Shown here: piece by piece, positions 15,820 to 25,297 of the stretch | Layout of the letters: each line of letters begins with the position of its first letter | Numbering within the stretch: the first letter of the stretch is position 1 | The notes under the pieces: model-generated | Told to the model about the DNA's origin: nothing | Database searches by the model: none | Seen by the model: the letters and a program-made list of their open reading frames with translations, nothing else | DNA from: Lederbergia citri | Lineage (GTDB): Bacteria; Bacillota; Bacilli; Bacillales; Bacillaceae_C | Direction of reading: 5' to 3' | NCBI RefSeq assembly: GCF_018343625.1 | Contig: NZ_JAGYPG010000003.1 | Location: forward strand, 251,102-315,101 | Length of the DNA: 64,000 nt | Position numbers and translations under genes: made by a program

Positions 15820-16781
15820 AGTTATTTTTCCGTGAGCACCTACCTCTGATCATTGTTAATATCGTACAAATGATAGCCGTCTTGTCCATCTATGTTTTAG
15901 ATGGATACCGGAATTATTTGACGGCGTTTTATTCTATATTTATCGGGATTGTATTATTAACCGCCTATCTAATCTATCGCTATGTTACTCATAAAGATTT
16001 TTATATGAGGTTATCTATCCCCATTCACAAGCTTGATGAAGTAAATGAAATATTAGGATTTGCTCCTCTCCCAGAAGCATTAACTCAACTTTTAAAATCC
16101 CAATATACCGAGTATATGAATGAACTTCACCTACAAGAAAGAAAACGGAATGATCATCTAACCTTCATTAATCAATGGGTTCACCAAATGAAAACGCCGT
16201 TATCAGTTATCCAGCTGATTGCACAAGAGGAAGATGATGAACGTTTCACTAGTATTCAAGAAGAAGTAGATAAAATTGGGAAGGGCTTGGATATGGTTTT
16301 ATATGCGGCAAGGCTAGAGGCTTTCGAACATGATTTTCAAGTGGAATCCGTCAACTTGAGAAAAATAACGGAACAAACTATCACGGAAAATAAGCGACTT
16401 TTTATTAAAAATGGTGTTTATCCTGAAATTCAAATTGATCAGAGTATTATAATTGAGTCAGATGAAAAATGGCTAATGTTTATTTTGAATCAGTTAATCA
16501 CGAACGCTGTAAAATATTCAGCAGGAAAGTCGCAAAAAATATTTATAGAAGGTTCAGACAGATGGGTTGAGGTGCGGGACAATGGGATCGGAATCCCAAA
16601 GGCTGATATTAAACGAGTATTTAATCCGTTTTATACTGGGGAAAACGGTCGTCTGTACCGTGAATCTACCGGGATGGGTTTGTATCTTGTAAAAGAAATT
16701 TGCGATAGACTCGGGTCTAATATTGAAATTGAGTCAGAAGCAGGAAAGGGTACCTCGGTAAAAATAACATTCCTTGTCTAG
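15816..16781 (+). CDS. BceS-like intramembrane-sensing histidine kinase
   Basis: A 321-residue kinase with two N-terminal helices (about 11-30 and 36-56), almost no extracellular loop and no separate sensor domain, as in BceS. It is the ABC transporter that senses peptide flux in these systems. The H-box is FINQWVHQMKTPLSVI with His123, and N, G1 and G2 boxes follow (NQLITNAVKYS, VRDNGIGIP, STGMGLYLVKEI). ATG 15816 overlaps the regulator stop. The TAG stop at 16779-16781 is part of the dispersed repeat that begins at 16776, so the repeat inserted at the very end of this gene. Confidence 0.88.
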   Translation: MKLFFREHLPLIIVNIVQMIAVLSIYVLDGYRNYLTAFYSIFIGIVLLTAYLIYRYVTHKDFYMRLSIPIHKLDEVNEILGFAPLPEALTQLLKSQYTEYMNELHLQERKRNDHLTFINQWVHQMKTPLSVIQLIAQEEDDERFTSIQEEVDKIGKGLDMVLYAARLEAFEHDFQVESVNLRKITEQTITENKRLFIKNGVYPEIQIDQSIIIESDEKWLMFILNQLITNAVKYSAGKSQKIFIEGSDRWVEVRDNGIGIPKADIKRVFNPFYTGENGRLYRESTGMGLYLVKEICDRLGSNIEIESEAGKGTSVKITFLV

Positions 16782-17104
16782 CTCCAGCGCCTATCGACTA
16801 GCAAACTTCTGTCCTCTTCCCTACCATAAGTCAACATCGGCTCGTCCTGTCTAGCTTCAGGCACCAGCCCCTCGAGGTCAAATAACCTGAGTCAATAAAA
16901 GTCAAAGATCGGACTTTTTTTGCCTCAGAACATTTGCTTGTCAGGGCTGACCAGGCGCCTTACGCTTTTCCAACCTCGCCGTGTTTCCTTATCTCAGCGA
17001 AGGTCACAAGGAACGTCGACTAAATGCGTCACGTCCTGTGGCGACGTCGACGGACCCACATCCGTGGGCCTGTACGTCGATGAGCAAGGCGCTTACGCTT
17101 TCCT
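16776..17104. repeat. Dispersed intergenic repeat, copy 1
   Basis: This starts GTCTAGCTCCAGCGCC and ends ...CAAGGCGCTTACGC. About 240 bp of it are nearly identical to the complement of 46268-46595, and a third fragment is at 59131-59157. This GTCTAGCTCCAGCG-type sequence is a recurrent non-coding repeat of Bacillaceae genomes, as far as I recall. It contains a small terminator-like hairpin (AAAAGTC, then GACTTTT near 16897-16920) and no plausible gene. It separates the kinase from its ABC transporter genes. Confidence 0.85.
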
Positions 17105-17122
17105 TACAAAGATGTAAGGAAA
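17099..17122 (+). promoter_or_regulatory. BceR-type operator upstream of the ABC transporter
   Basis: A perfect inverted repeat: TTTCCTTACA (17099-17108), spacer AAGA, TGTAAGGAAA (17113-17122). It contains the TNACA-N4-TGTAA core known for BceR-like regulators. A possible promoter follows (TTGAAT at 17142, TACAAT at 17163, short 15-bp spacing). The left arm merges with the end of the dispersed repeat. Confidence 0.75.
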
Positions 17123-17196
17123 CTGAAAGATAAATAGATGGTTGAATATTCCTCTTTTCATCTACAATAACGATAGATGGAAAGGGGATTTTTATA

Positions 17197-17967
17197 ATGG
17201 AAATGTTAAAAATCAAAAACTTAAGTAAAGTATATGATGGAAAAGTTGCATATAGGGCGCTATCAGATATCGATTTAACCATTGAACAAGGTGAGTTTGT
17301 TGGGATTATGGGACCTTCTGGAAGCGGAAAAACTACTCTTTTAAATATGGTGGCAACAATTGACCAGCCAACTTCTGGTTCAATTTTAATTAATGGAAAG
17401 GATCCATTTCGCCTAAAACAGAATCCATTGGCTTTATTTAGGCGCAGACAATTAGGGTTTGTGTTCCAAGATTTCAACTTACTTCAGACGCTTACTGTTG
17501 AAGAAAATATCGTCCTTCCGCTTACATTGGACGGGGTAAGCGTAAAAGTGATGGATGAAAAAGTAGAGGCTATTGCCAAAAAATTAGGGATCACGGAAAT
17601 TTTAAAAAAACGTATTTACGAAATTTCTGGAGGACAGGCGCAAAGGACAGCGATTGCACGAGCAACGATTCATTCTCCACAAATGGTACTGGCGGATGAG
17701 CCGACTGGAAATCTTGATTCGAAAGCGTCCAGAGCCGTGATGGAAATGATGGAATCCATCAATAAAAAGGATAGAACGACGATGATGATGGTGACACATG
17801 ATCCGATTGCAGCAAGCTATTGCGATCGAGTTGTCTTTATTAAAGACGGGAAATTTTATAATGAAATTCACCGCGGTGATAATCGCCAAGCCTTTTTCCA
17901 AAAAATCATCGATGTGCTCTCACTGTTAGGAGGGGATTCAAGTGACCTTCAGACAGTTCGCATTTAA
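17197..17967 (+). CDS. BceA-like ABC transporter ATP-binding protein
   Basis: A 256-residue ATPase of the MacB/BceA type. Walker A is GPSGSGKTT (residues ~39-47), the signature is SGGQAQR, Walker B is MVLADEPTGNLDS and the switch His is in MVTHDP. It forms the peptide-antibiotic detoxification and sensing transporter together with the permease encoded next. AAAGGGG precedes the ATG. It overlaps the permease start by 26 bp. Because the permease gene is frameshifted, this subunit may lack its partner. Confidence 0.88.
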   Translation: MEMLKIKNLSKVYDGKVAYRALSDIDLTIEQGEFVGIMGPSGSGKTTLLNMVATIDQPTSGSILINGKDPFRLKQNPLALFRRRQLGFVFQDFNLLQTLTVEENIVLPLTLDGVSVKVMDEKVEAIAKKLGITEILKKRIYEISGGQAQRTAIARATIHSPQMVLADEPTGNLDSKASRAVMEMMESINKKDRTTMMMVTHDPIAASYCDRVVFIKDGKFYNEIHRGDNRQAFFQKIIDVLSLLGGDSSDLQTVRI

Positions 17968-19803
17968 CAACGTCTTTCGAAACAAACGGACATATGCAGC
18001 CTACTTTTTAAGCAGTATGTTTTCAGTTTTGGTGTTTTTCGTTTACGCCGTTTTCGCATTTCATCCTGCACTTAAAAATATTAATGCGAATGTTGCGGTT
18101 GGCCTGCATTTTGCGGAAGGGATTATTTATGTATTCTCATTCATTTTTGTGCTAGTTTCAATGAGTGCGTTTTTAAAATCGAGAAAAAAAGAATTCGGTC
18201 TTATGGTTATGCACGGGATGACGAATATGCAGTTGCGTAAAATGGTCTTTTTAGAAAATGTCTTTATAGGATTTTTTGCAACTGTTTTTGGAATGCTGAT
18301 TGGTGTTATTTTTTCTAAAATGATTTTACTTACTGCAGAAAACGTCTTGAATTTGGATGAAGTTTTACCTTTTTATTGGCCGGTTAATGCAGTCATATTA
18401 ACGTTTGTTGCTTTTTTGCTTCTTTTCGTCACGATTTCCTTTTTCACTGTTTCTGTTTTAAAAGGGAATAAACTCGTTGATTTAATTAAAGGAAGTGCAG
18501 CACCAAAAAAAGAACCGAAAGCTTCATTTGCATTATCGTTATTAGCCATTGTCCTTTTAGGTATTGGTTACGCGGGTGCTTTAATAGCTAATGGTTTGCA
18601 GGTCGTTGTGGCAATGATTCCTGTTACGATTGTCGTTATTATTGGCACATATTTTCTATTTACACAGGTTAGTGTTTTTACGATTAATCGACTAAGAAAA
18701 AGCAAATCCTTCTTCCTTAGAAAAACGAATTTAGTCGTGATGTCCGACCTTGCATATCGAATGAAAGATAACGCAAGAGCCTTTTTCTTCGTTGCGATTG
18801 TTTCCACTGTGGCATTTTCAGCGATAGGTTCGCTCGTTGGGTTTAGGACGATGATGACGGCGGATTTGTTTAAAAATAACCCGTTTGCTTTTGAGTATAC
18901 ATCAGAAGAGGGCAATGGTTTGGAAACGAAGCATATCCAACAAATTAGAAATGAACTTGAATCGTTACCTTATACAGAAGCAAGTGTGGATATTAAAAGA
19001 ATGCTTTCGAAAAATGATTCATATAGTGTAACTAGTCAGTCTGGATACAATCAACTTCTTACAATGTTAGGCAAGGATGCTGAGAAAGTCGATCTTAAAG
19101 AAAATGAAGCTACGAAAGTGCTCTTGACATGGCGCCAAGGGTTAGTGGGCAAGATACAATTACTTTTGGTGATCTCGTTTTGGAACAGAAAGAAGCACTT
19201 CCTACTAATGTATTTCCATCGTATCGAAATTTTTTAGTAGTTTCTGATGACGTATTTGATCAGATGAAAAACTTTGAATGGAAACAAACATACTATGCTT
19301 TTTATATGAAGGATTGGAAACAATCAATAGAAGCTGGTAAGAAATTAGCAAAGGAAATTGACCGTTTTGGTCCTGAAGGAAAATATGAATATTTTTCACT
19401 AGCCTACACATGGCATGAAATTAATCAGATGTATGGTGCCGTGTTATTTATAGGATTGTTTATCGGAGCAGTATTTTTCGTATCAGCCGGTAGCTTTTTA
19501 TACTTCCGACTATATGCCGATTTTGAAGATGAAAAGCGAAAGTTTTCTGCAATCAGAAAGCTAGGATTGACGGATAAAGAATTGTCTAAAATTATTACGA
19601 TTCAATTGGCTTTGCTGTTTTTCGTTCCGATTATTGTGGCTGTGATTCATGGGGCAGTTGCCCTGACAGCATTGGAGCATATGTTCAATTTTAGCTTGGT
19701 AAAGGAATCTACACTTGTCCTCAGTAGCTTTGGGTGTATCCAAATTATCTACTTTTTATTTATTAGATTCAATTATATAAGAAAAATTAGACGTTCGATT
19801 TAA
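17942..19803 (+). pseudogene. BceB-like ABC permease, frameshifted
   Basis: A FtsX/BceB-type permease of about 620 residues is encoded in two frames. The first part (GTG start 17942, AGGAGGGG upstream) covers helices 1-8 and the start of the large extracellular domain, up to about 19120 (DLKENEATKV). The second part resumes one frame back at about 19130 (RVSGQDTITFGDLVLEQ) and runs through the last two helices to 19803. The change is consistent with a 1-bp deletion (or 2-bp insertion) near 19110-19140. Without repair by recoding the transporter is inactive. A sequencing error is possible. Confidence 0.85.
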
Positions 19804-19830
19804 GCACTCATTGTTATGAGTGCTTTTTTT
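19804..19830 (+). terminator. Terminator of the bceAB-like operon
   Basis: Stem GCACTCA/TGAGTGC (19804-19810, 19817-19823) followed by seven Ts. Confidence 0.9.
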
Positions 19831-19895
19831 CTGGAACTTTTTTGGAATTCATTCGTAGATGATAGGGCAGATTGATGAAAGGGTGAAATGATGTG

Positions 19896-20828
19896 ATGGA
19901 GACTGTTTTAACAGTCGAAGGACTAGGAAAGTCTTTCAAGCAAACGCAAATAATCCAAAACATCTCCTTTGATGTTAGAAAAGGAGAAATCATGGCCATT
20001 CTCGGCCCAAACGGAGCTGGAAAATCTACGACAATCAGAAATATTATGGGAATTATGTATCCTGATGAGGGCTCGGTAAATTTTCATAACTATGCCTCCG
20101 GTGAAATTCCTCGCAATAAAATTGGTTATTTGCCGGAGGAACGCGGGTTATATAAAAACGTAAAAGTTATGGACATGATTTTATATTTAGCCGAGCTAAA
20201 GGATTATCCGCTTAAAAAGGCAAAAGAGCGTGCACTTGAGTACTTGGCGAAGCTTGGTCTCGAAGGGAAAGAAAAAGTCTCGGTTGAAGAATTATCAAAA
20301 GGGATGGGGCAGAAGGTTCAATTTATTGGCTCGATTATTCATGAACCGGAATTGTTGATATTAGACGAACCTTTTTCAGGGCTCGATCCAGTTAGCCAAG
20401 AAGTTTTTAAAAATGAAATTAAAGAACTTGCTAGTAAGGGAACAGCGATTTTATTATCTTCCCACCAAATGAATATGGTTGAAGAAATATGTGATCGCTT
20501 GTTTATGATTCACCGTGGTCAAAAGGTGATTGACGGTACGTTGGAAGAAGTTAAGAATCAATATGCTAATTTTAAATGTACGATACGGGGGAAAAATGAC
20601 ATTTCAATATTGGAGCGACTTTCTCATGTGAACCGTGTGGAGCAAAAAGGGGATATCTCTATCGTTTATTTAACTCAGGATGTGGTTGTGCCTCGTTGGC
20701 TTAAACAGTTACCTGAATCGTTGAATATACTGGAGCTTTCCATAGACCGGATTTCACTCCATGAAATTTTTATAGATGTGGCGACGGATCAACATGTCGT
20801 AGGCGAAGGGAGTGTCGTGAATGCGTAA
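19896..20828 (+). CDS. NatA/YhaQ-like ABC transporter ATP-binding protein
   Basis: A 310-residue ATPase. Walker A is GPNGAGKST (residues ~39-47), the signature region is ELSKGMGQK, Walker B is LLILDEPFSGLDP and the H-loop is LLSSHQM. The C-terminal ~80 residues form the DUF4162-like domain usual for NatA/YhaQ. Together with the permease encoded next it resembles the B. subtilis YhaQP or NatAB exporters, which handle Na+ or toxic organics; the substrate is uncertain. ATG 19896 is chosen over GTG 19893. It overlaps the permease gene by 8 bp. Confidence 0.85.
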   Translation: METVLTVEGLGKSFKQTQIIQNISFDVRKGEIMAILGPNGAGKSTTIRNIMGIMYPDEGSVNFHNYASGEIPRNKIGYLPEERGLYKNVKVMDMILYLAELKDYPLKKAKERALEYLAKLGLEGKEKVSVEELSKGMGQKVQFIGSIIHEPELLILDEPFSGLDPVSQEVFKNEIKELASKGTAILLSSHQMNMVEEICDRLFMIHRGQKVIDGTLEEVKNQYANFKCTIRGKNDISILERLSHVNRVEQKGDISIVYLTQDVVVPRWLKQLPESLNILELSIDRISLHEIFIDVATDQHVVGEGSVVNA

Positions 20829-22047
20829 TAGCTTAAAAGTAGCAAAATGGGAGATCAAAAGAAATATGATGAATAAATCGTTCATTATATCTCTTTTATT
20901 AACTCCAGCTCTTTTTATGTTCTTCTTTTTCGTTCCACAATTATTTAGTAGCAAGGACAAGTCTGATGAAGTGAACGTTTTTGTATCCGACGAGTTGGGA
21001 GTTTGGGATGATGTAAAAGCGATTGTCGATACGCAAGGATTAGACTGGAATTTACAATTAACTGATTTAAATGAATCCGAGATGGAGAAACAAGTTGCTA
21101 ATACGGAAAATACTGTATATATTCCGCTCACAGAAAAAGCATTAGACCAAGGTTTAATCAACTTATTTATGAGTGATGATGTCGGAGAAAATTTTACTTA
21201 TGAAGCTTATACGTTGGAAGCTCCTTTACGCCAAAAACAAATTGATCGACTCGGATTATCGGAGGAACAGAAAAATGTGATCGCGAAAGGGATTTCCGTT
21301 CAGCAAGCCGACTTGGGACCAGCTGGGGAAAGTGAGGAATCTGCTGCAGATGAGAGCGATCCACTTAAAAGGGTAATTCCAGGGGCTTTTGCAGGAATCA
21401 TTTTGTTTTCAATTGTCATGACAGGTATGATGATTTTTACTTCAGCTTCACAGGAAAAGAAAGAGAAAGTAGCTGAGATTATCTTGTCATCCGTCACTCC
21501 GGGCGAATTAATGCAAGGAAAAATCATCGGGTACTTTGTCTTAGGTATCACACAAGTAGTCGTTTGGCTCGCAGTTGGACTTCCATTAGTTGCATGGAAG
21601 CTTGAAATGCCACTGATGAAATACTTATTGGTACCAGAATTATTGTTGCTGCTAGTACTAGCCATTTCTGGATATCTATTATTCTCGGCAATCTTTGTCG
21701 CAATCGGCGCTACGGTCGAGGACATGACTTCTACAAGCAATTTCCAAGGACTCGTCATGATGCTCCCGTTTTTACCACTTATATTTATCGGACCGATTAT
21801 CAGTGACCCGAGCGGAATCATCGCCAAAATTGGCTCTTTTTTCCCAATCACGTCACCTGCCGTCTGGATCATCCGCCTCTCCATGCTGGACGAATGGCCA
21901 TGGATTGAAATCGTAATTGCATTAGCCATTTTGTTCGTAACCATCTGGTTCATGATGAAAGCTGCCGGCAAGATATTCAAAATTGGAATCCTTATGTACG
22001 GAAAAAACGCTACACCGAAAGAAATTTGGAAGTGGTTGTGGGCATAG
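20821..22047 (+). CDS. NatB/YhaP-like ABC-2 type permease
   Basis: A 408-residue ABC-2 permease. It has an N-terminal helix at ~20-42, a large extracytoplasmic domain (~50-180, including a poly-acidic stretch), then five or six membrane helices. The cytoplasmic signature SASQEKKEKVAEIILSS is typical of the NatB/YhaP group. It is translationally coupled to the ATPase. The pair is a probable exporter of sodium or small toxic compounds by family analogy. Confidence 0.85.
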   Translation: MRNSLKVAKWEIKRNMMNKSFIISLLLTPALFMFFFFVPQLFSSKDKSDEVNVFVSDELGVWDDVKAIVDTQGLDWNLQLTDLNESEMEKQVANTENTVYIPLTEKALDQGLINLFMSDDVGENFTYEAYTLEAPLRQKQIDRLGLSEEQKNVIAKGISVQQADLGPAGESEESAADESDPLKRVIPGAFAGIILFSIVMTGMMIFTSASQEKKEKVAEIILSSVTPGELMQGKIIGYFVLGITQVVVWLAVGLPLVAWKLEMPLMKYLLVPELLLLLVLAISGYLLFSAIFVAIGATVEDMTSTSNFQGLVMMLPFLPLIFIGPIISDPSGIIAKIGSFFPITSPAVWIIRLSMLDEWPWIEIVIALAILFVTIWFMMKAAGKIFKIGILMYGKNATPKEIWKWLWA

Positions 22048-22064
22048 GAATTTAGAAGGCTAAG

Positions 22065-22096
22065 CTCTCGGTGAATGTTGAGCCGAGAGTTTTTTG
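22065..22096 (+). terminator. Terminator of the natAB/yhaQP-like operon
   Basis: Stem CTCTCGG (22065-22071) with CCGAGAG (22083-22089), followed by six Ts. Confidence 0.85.
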
Positions 22097-22267
22097 TTTT
22101 TGTTATATTGCGATTATGACAATTTAATACGGAGTAGGGTGATGTTACCGCTTATTTTCACCGTTAAACTACTCACTAATTAATATCCTTACAGTATTAT
22201 AGAATAGTTATAGAGGTAATAATAGGGAGGCAAAGCAAATTAATCAAACGTTTTATTAAGTATAAAA

Positions 22268-22296
22268 TGGAACGTTTTCGATCCTTTTCCGTCTAA
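22268..22296 (+). promoter_or_regulatory. ECF-sigma-type promoter
   Basis: TGGAAC (22268-22273) and CGTCTAA (22290-22296) are separated by 16 nt, matching the GGAAC/CGTC pattern of extracytoplasmic-function sigma factors. It lies about 30 nt before the lipoprotein ATG. No ECF sigma gene is in the window. Confidence 0.7.
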
Positions 22297-22324
22297 CTTA
22301 ATAAAGGGAACAAGAGGTGAGAAG

Positions 22325-22876
22325 ATGAAAATTCGATATTTGATGTTTCCTTTGGCCGTTTTTCTCCTTTTTATACTTGCTGGCTGTACATCCAATGATA
22401 CGCTTGCAAAAGCCAATTCCGTTGCAAAGACAATAAATAAACCATCCAAAGAGGGTTCATATGTTGTAAAAATTGAAGGCGAAGGTGTCTTGGTAGTGGA
22501 TGCAAAACCACAGGATTTTAGCGCGACAGGTGGAATAAAAGAATTTTATAACGCAATAAGATTCTCGAACGTAAAGGAGAAATTAGAAATCGGTCAAAGA
22601 GTACGGATAGAAGTTGATGGCCCTATTATGGAATCATATCCAGCGCAAGCAAAAGCGGGAAAAGTTGAAATCCTGCCTACGTATAAACCAGATAAAGCCG
22701 ACTTAACGGAAGCTCAGGTGGTCAAGGAAGCTGTAAAAATAGCAGACACAAAATCCAACTGGTTTCCAGCGATACGATATGTCGAATATGTAGAAGCAGA
22801 AGATATTTGGAAAGTTGGTATTAAGCAGGAAGAAAATGAGTATGAACTAGTAATTGAAGATAAGGCAGAAAAATAA
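22325..22876 (+). CDS. DUF3221 (YobA-like) lipoprotein
   Basis: A 183-residue exported lipoprotein: basic N-terminus, hydrophobic core and lipobox ILAGC with acceptor Cys at residue 21. Residues ~45-115 form a small beta-barrel-like DUF3221 domain (GSYVVKIEGEGVLVVDAKP...LEIGQRVRIEVDGPIMESYPAQAKAGKVEIL), and a YcdA/PepSY-like C-terminus follows. GAGGTGAGAAG supplies the ribosome site. The ECF-type promoter just upstream suggests induction by envelope stress. Function unknown. Confidence 0.75.
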   Translation: MKIRYLMFPLAVFLLFILAGCTSNDTLAKANSVAKTINKPSKEGSYVVKIEGEGVLVVDAKPQDFSATGGIKEFYNAIRFSNVKEKLEIGQRVRIEVDGPIMESYPAQAKAGKVEILPTYKPDKADLTEAQVVKEAVKIADTKSNWFPAIRYVEYVEAEDIWKVGIKQEENEYELVIEDKAEK

Positions 22877-22942
22877 TAGTATCCGCCGGAGCAAATCAAC
22901 ATGCTTCAAAGCGGTTTTTTTGCATCTATTTAATTAAAAATT

Positions 22943-22982
22943 GGGATGACTTGAATTGAACCCGCGACCCCTAGCACCCCAT
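22943..22982 (-). pseudogene. tRNA-Pro 3' fragment (possible attachment-site remnant)
   Basis: Forty bases match the 3' part of the intact tRNA-Pro (28593-28666), from the anticodon loop to the acceptor stem, with about three mismatches that break the T stem. Orientation is the same as the intact gene. There is no 5' half, so it is not a functional tRNA. The rest of 22877-23356 holds the terminator at 23195 and no convincing gene. Confidence 0.8.
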
Positions 22983-23194
22983 ACAACACGTTCGAGGAAC
23001 TGAAGGACATTAACCCTACATCCACTTCTACAATAACGACTGAATACTGCTGCATACAACAGGTTTGCTCCGATTAGACTTGACCCTTGATAAGGTAAGC
23101 CATCAGCATTTCCGCATTGGGCAAACAAATCGATCTTTTAGCGAAAGCTTCATCATGGCTAACCCTTGAATCGTCGAGAAGAACAACAAGGTGT

Positions 23195-23226
23195 GCGTTA
23201 ATCGAAGAAGGATTAACGCCTTTTTT
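23195..23226 (+). terminator. Strong orphan terminator
   Basis: Stem GCGTTAATC (23195-23203) with GATTAACGC (23211-23219) and a run of Ts. No intact gene precedes it on the plus strand, which suggests that the gene it served has been lost from 22983-23190. Confidence 0.7.
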
Positions 23227-23258
23227 GTTGAAGTTATTAAGCTAACGGTACAGTTTAG
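23221..23258. repeat. Short dispersed repeat, copy 1
   Basis: TTTTTTGTTGAAGTTATTAA plus the following CTAACGG recurs with two changes at 27604-27630. A shorter related piece (CTAACGGGCAGGTTAG) is near 23902. These look like copies of a small intergenic repeat, all within the tRNA-bounded segment. Confidence 0.55.
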
Positions 23259-23356
23259 TTCAAGAGAGGTTTTTTACTTGTATTCAACAATCGGGCCATA
23301 TTGCGGAAAAAGGGTTATTAAATTTTTAGATGTATAATATATTGGAGGTGCTAGTT

Positions 23357-23752
23357 ATGAGTGGAATATCTTTTGCAATCTCGCAAATAACAATCGCTTA
23401 TAATCAAGAGAATGAGATGGTTGATTTTTATAATCATCTTTTCAACGCCGATTTGAAACCTCTCAAGGCTGGTGACTTTATATTTTATAAAGGAAAGATT
23501 GGGGAAATTGGCTTATTATTTTGCCCGAATGAAATGCTAGGAATTAAAGCTGAAAAAAATAATATCCAATTTACTGTACAAGTACCAAACCTGGAAGAAA
23601 TTCTTTCTAAAGTTTCTCAGTATGGTGGTAAACAAATTCAGGAAATTAATAGAGAGGAGAGTAAATCCTCAGTAGGAATTTCAGACCCAGACGGCAATTC
23701 CATAGAATTGTTGGAGATAAAAGTGCCAGACAGAAGAATAAAACGAACGTGA
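23357..23752 (+). CDS. VOC (glyoxalase/bleomycin-resistance-like) family protein
   Basis: A 131-residue protein with two beta-alpha-beta-beta-beta modules of the vicinal oxygen chelate fold. The first is ISQITIAYNQENEMVDFYNHLFNADLKPL; the second ends with the characteristic ISDPDGNSIELLEI. The metal-binding Glu in the last strand is present, while the first-strand His is replaced (ITIAY), so catalytic metal binding is uncertain. ATG 23357 follows GGAGGTG. Single gene; no function can be assigned beyond the fold. Confidence 0.75.
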   Translation: MSGISFAISQITIAYNQENEMVDFYNHLFNADLKPLKAGDFIFYKGKIGEIGLLFCPNEMLGIKAEKNNIQFTVQVPNLEEILSKVSQYGGKQIQEINREESKSSVGISDPDGNSIELLEIKVPDRRIKRT

Positions 23753-24022
23753 ATAGCATGGAACTGTCGCGTGCTTTAGTTGATCAATACTTGTTCAAGA
23801 ATAGGGAGCTTTTCTTTAAAGCTTCTGATTCTGGAATAACTTATTTAATAGATTGGATTATGTTTAAAGTATAGAAGAGATTGTGAAGGTTTCTACTTAT
23901 ACTAACGGGCAGGTTAGCATTCCTGTAGATCGTTAAATATCGGGTTTGAAAAAATTAGAGCTCCTCAGTAAGATACGAGTAGAGTCCAATCTAACTAAGA
24001 ATCTTAAGGAGGAAGCCCTACT

Positions 24023-25297
24023 ATGAATTTTAAAATGCAAGACAAACAAAATCAATTAATAGAAAGAATTTCTGATACTCATCTTATTGTTGGTGTGGAT
24101 ATCGCTCAACAATTACACGTCGCACGAGCTGTTAACTACCGTGGAATTGTAGTTGGAGATTCTCTTACATTTGAAAATAATGAAGAGGGTTTTGTTAAAC
24201 TATTAAACTGGATTCAAGATTTAAAGAGACTAAAAAAATTAGATTCAACAATCGTAGGGATGGAGCCTACTGGTCATTACTGGATTAACCTATCAAAATG
24301 GTTATATAGCCAAAGCATTGAGGTAGTAACCGTCAATCCCCACTTAGTAAAAAGGAATAAAGAGAATCGTGATAATACCCAATCAAAGAGTGATAAAAAA
24401 GATGCACTCGTTATCGCTGATATGGTCAAAAACGGCTATTATTCTTTTATCCGCCCATCATCTGAATCATTCGAGAAACTTAGAGTTCTTATGTCTAATC
24501 GTGATGTGATTGTGAAACGACTGGTCATGGCAATCAATCAGATCAACCGATGGGTAGATGTGGTATTTCCTGAGCTAAGACAAGTATTTAAAGATGTTTC
24601 ATGTAAAGGTGCCATCGCAACCCTTCGTTTGTTTCCAACTCCAGATGAAATATCCCCCATGACTTCACTCGATATTATAACGGGATGGAAGACAGTGATG
24701 AAAAGACAACCTGGACTAAAAAAAGCTCAATTATTGATCAAGTCAGCAAAGTCCTCTGTTGGAAATAGACAAGCTCTTGATGCTTATAAGTTTCACCTAG
24801 AACAATTACTAGAGGAATATGACTTGGCTGTAAAACAACTCGAAAGAGTAGAACAACAAGTGAGAGAAGTTCTCTACAAGATCCCATTTGCCCAAAAACT
24901 ACTTATGATGAAAGGAATAAGTGAAATTTCCTTAGCTGGGATACTAGGGGAAGCTGGCGATCTTAGTGGTTTTTCTCATGGAAACTCCTTATTACGGCAT
25001 GCGGGATTACATCTAGCAGAAGCTAGTTCAGGTAAATGGAAGGGGCAGATAGTGCTTTCTAAACGTGGGAGATCACGACTAAGACGCTTCCTCTATTTAG
25101 CCACTATGAGCCTTGTGATGAATAACCCTGAGTTTAAAGCCATCCATTCTTATAATGTCAAAGTAAAGAATATCAAGAAAATGAAATCGATCATGAAATT
25201 AATCGGTAAATTAGCAAGGATATTTGTAGGAATAGCACGAAGAAACGAGTCTTACCGCCCTGATAAAGTTCAAGTATTAATACCTTTAGCAGCATAG
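24023..25297 (+). CDS. IS110-family DEDD transposase
   Basis: A 424-residue transposase. The N-terminal RuvC-like DEDD domain is intact: Asp in LIVGVDIAQQ, Glu in GMEPTGHYW and paired Asp in SDKKDALVIADMV. The C-terminal Tnp_IS116/IS110/IS902 domain is also intact (KGISEISLAGILGEAGDLSGF, then RHAGLHLAEASSGKWKG and LSKRGRSRLRRFLY, which contain the conserved serine region). A coiled coil lies around residues 255-290. AAGGAGG precedes the ATG. In this family target and donor DNA are specified by an element-encoded RNA; see 25440-25545. Confidence 0.92.
   Translation: MNFKMQDKQNQLIERISDTHLIVGVDIAQQLHVARAVNYRGIVVGDSLTFENNEEGFVKLLNWIQDLKRLKKLDSTIVGMEPTGHYWINLSKWLYSQSIEVVTVNPHLVKRNKENRDNTQSKSDKKDALVIADMVKNGYYSFIRPSSESFEKLRVLMSNRDVIVKRLVMAINQINRWVDVVFPELRQVFKDVSCKGAIATLRLFPTPDEISPMTSLDIITGWKTVMKRQPGLKKAQLLIKSAKSSVGNRQALDAYKFHLEQLLEEYDLAVKQLERVEQQVREVLYKIPFAQKLLMMKGISEISLAGILGEAGDLSGFSHGNSLLRHAGLHLAEASSGKWKGQIVLSKRGRSRLRRFLYLATMSLVMNNPEFKAIHSYNVKVKNIKKMKSIMKLIGKLARIFVGIARRNESYRPDKVQVLIPLAA

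Noticed and set aside
16920..17117. Open frames inside the dispersed repeat (also in the copy at 46054-46403)
   Set aside because: They arise from the same non-coding repeat in both orientations and have no ribosome sites.
22934..23128. Minus-strand open frame of about 64 codons
   Set aside because: It overlaps the tRNA-Pro fragment, has no ribosome site and resembles no protein.
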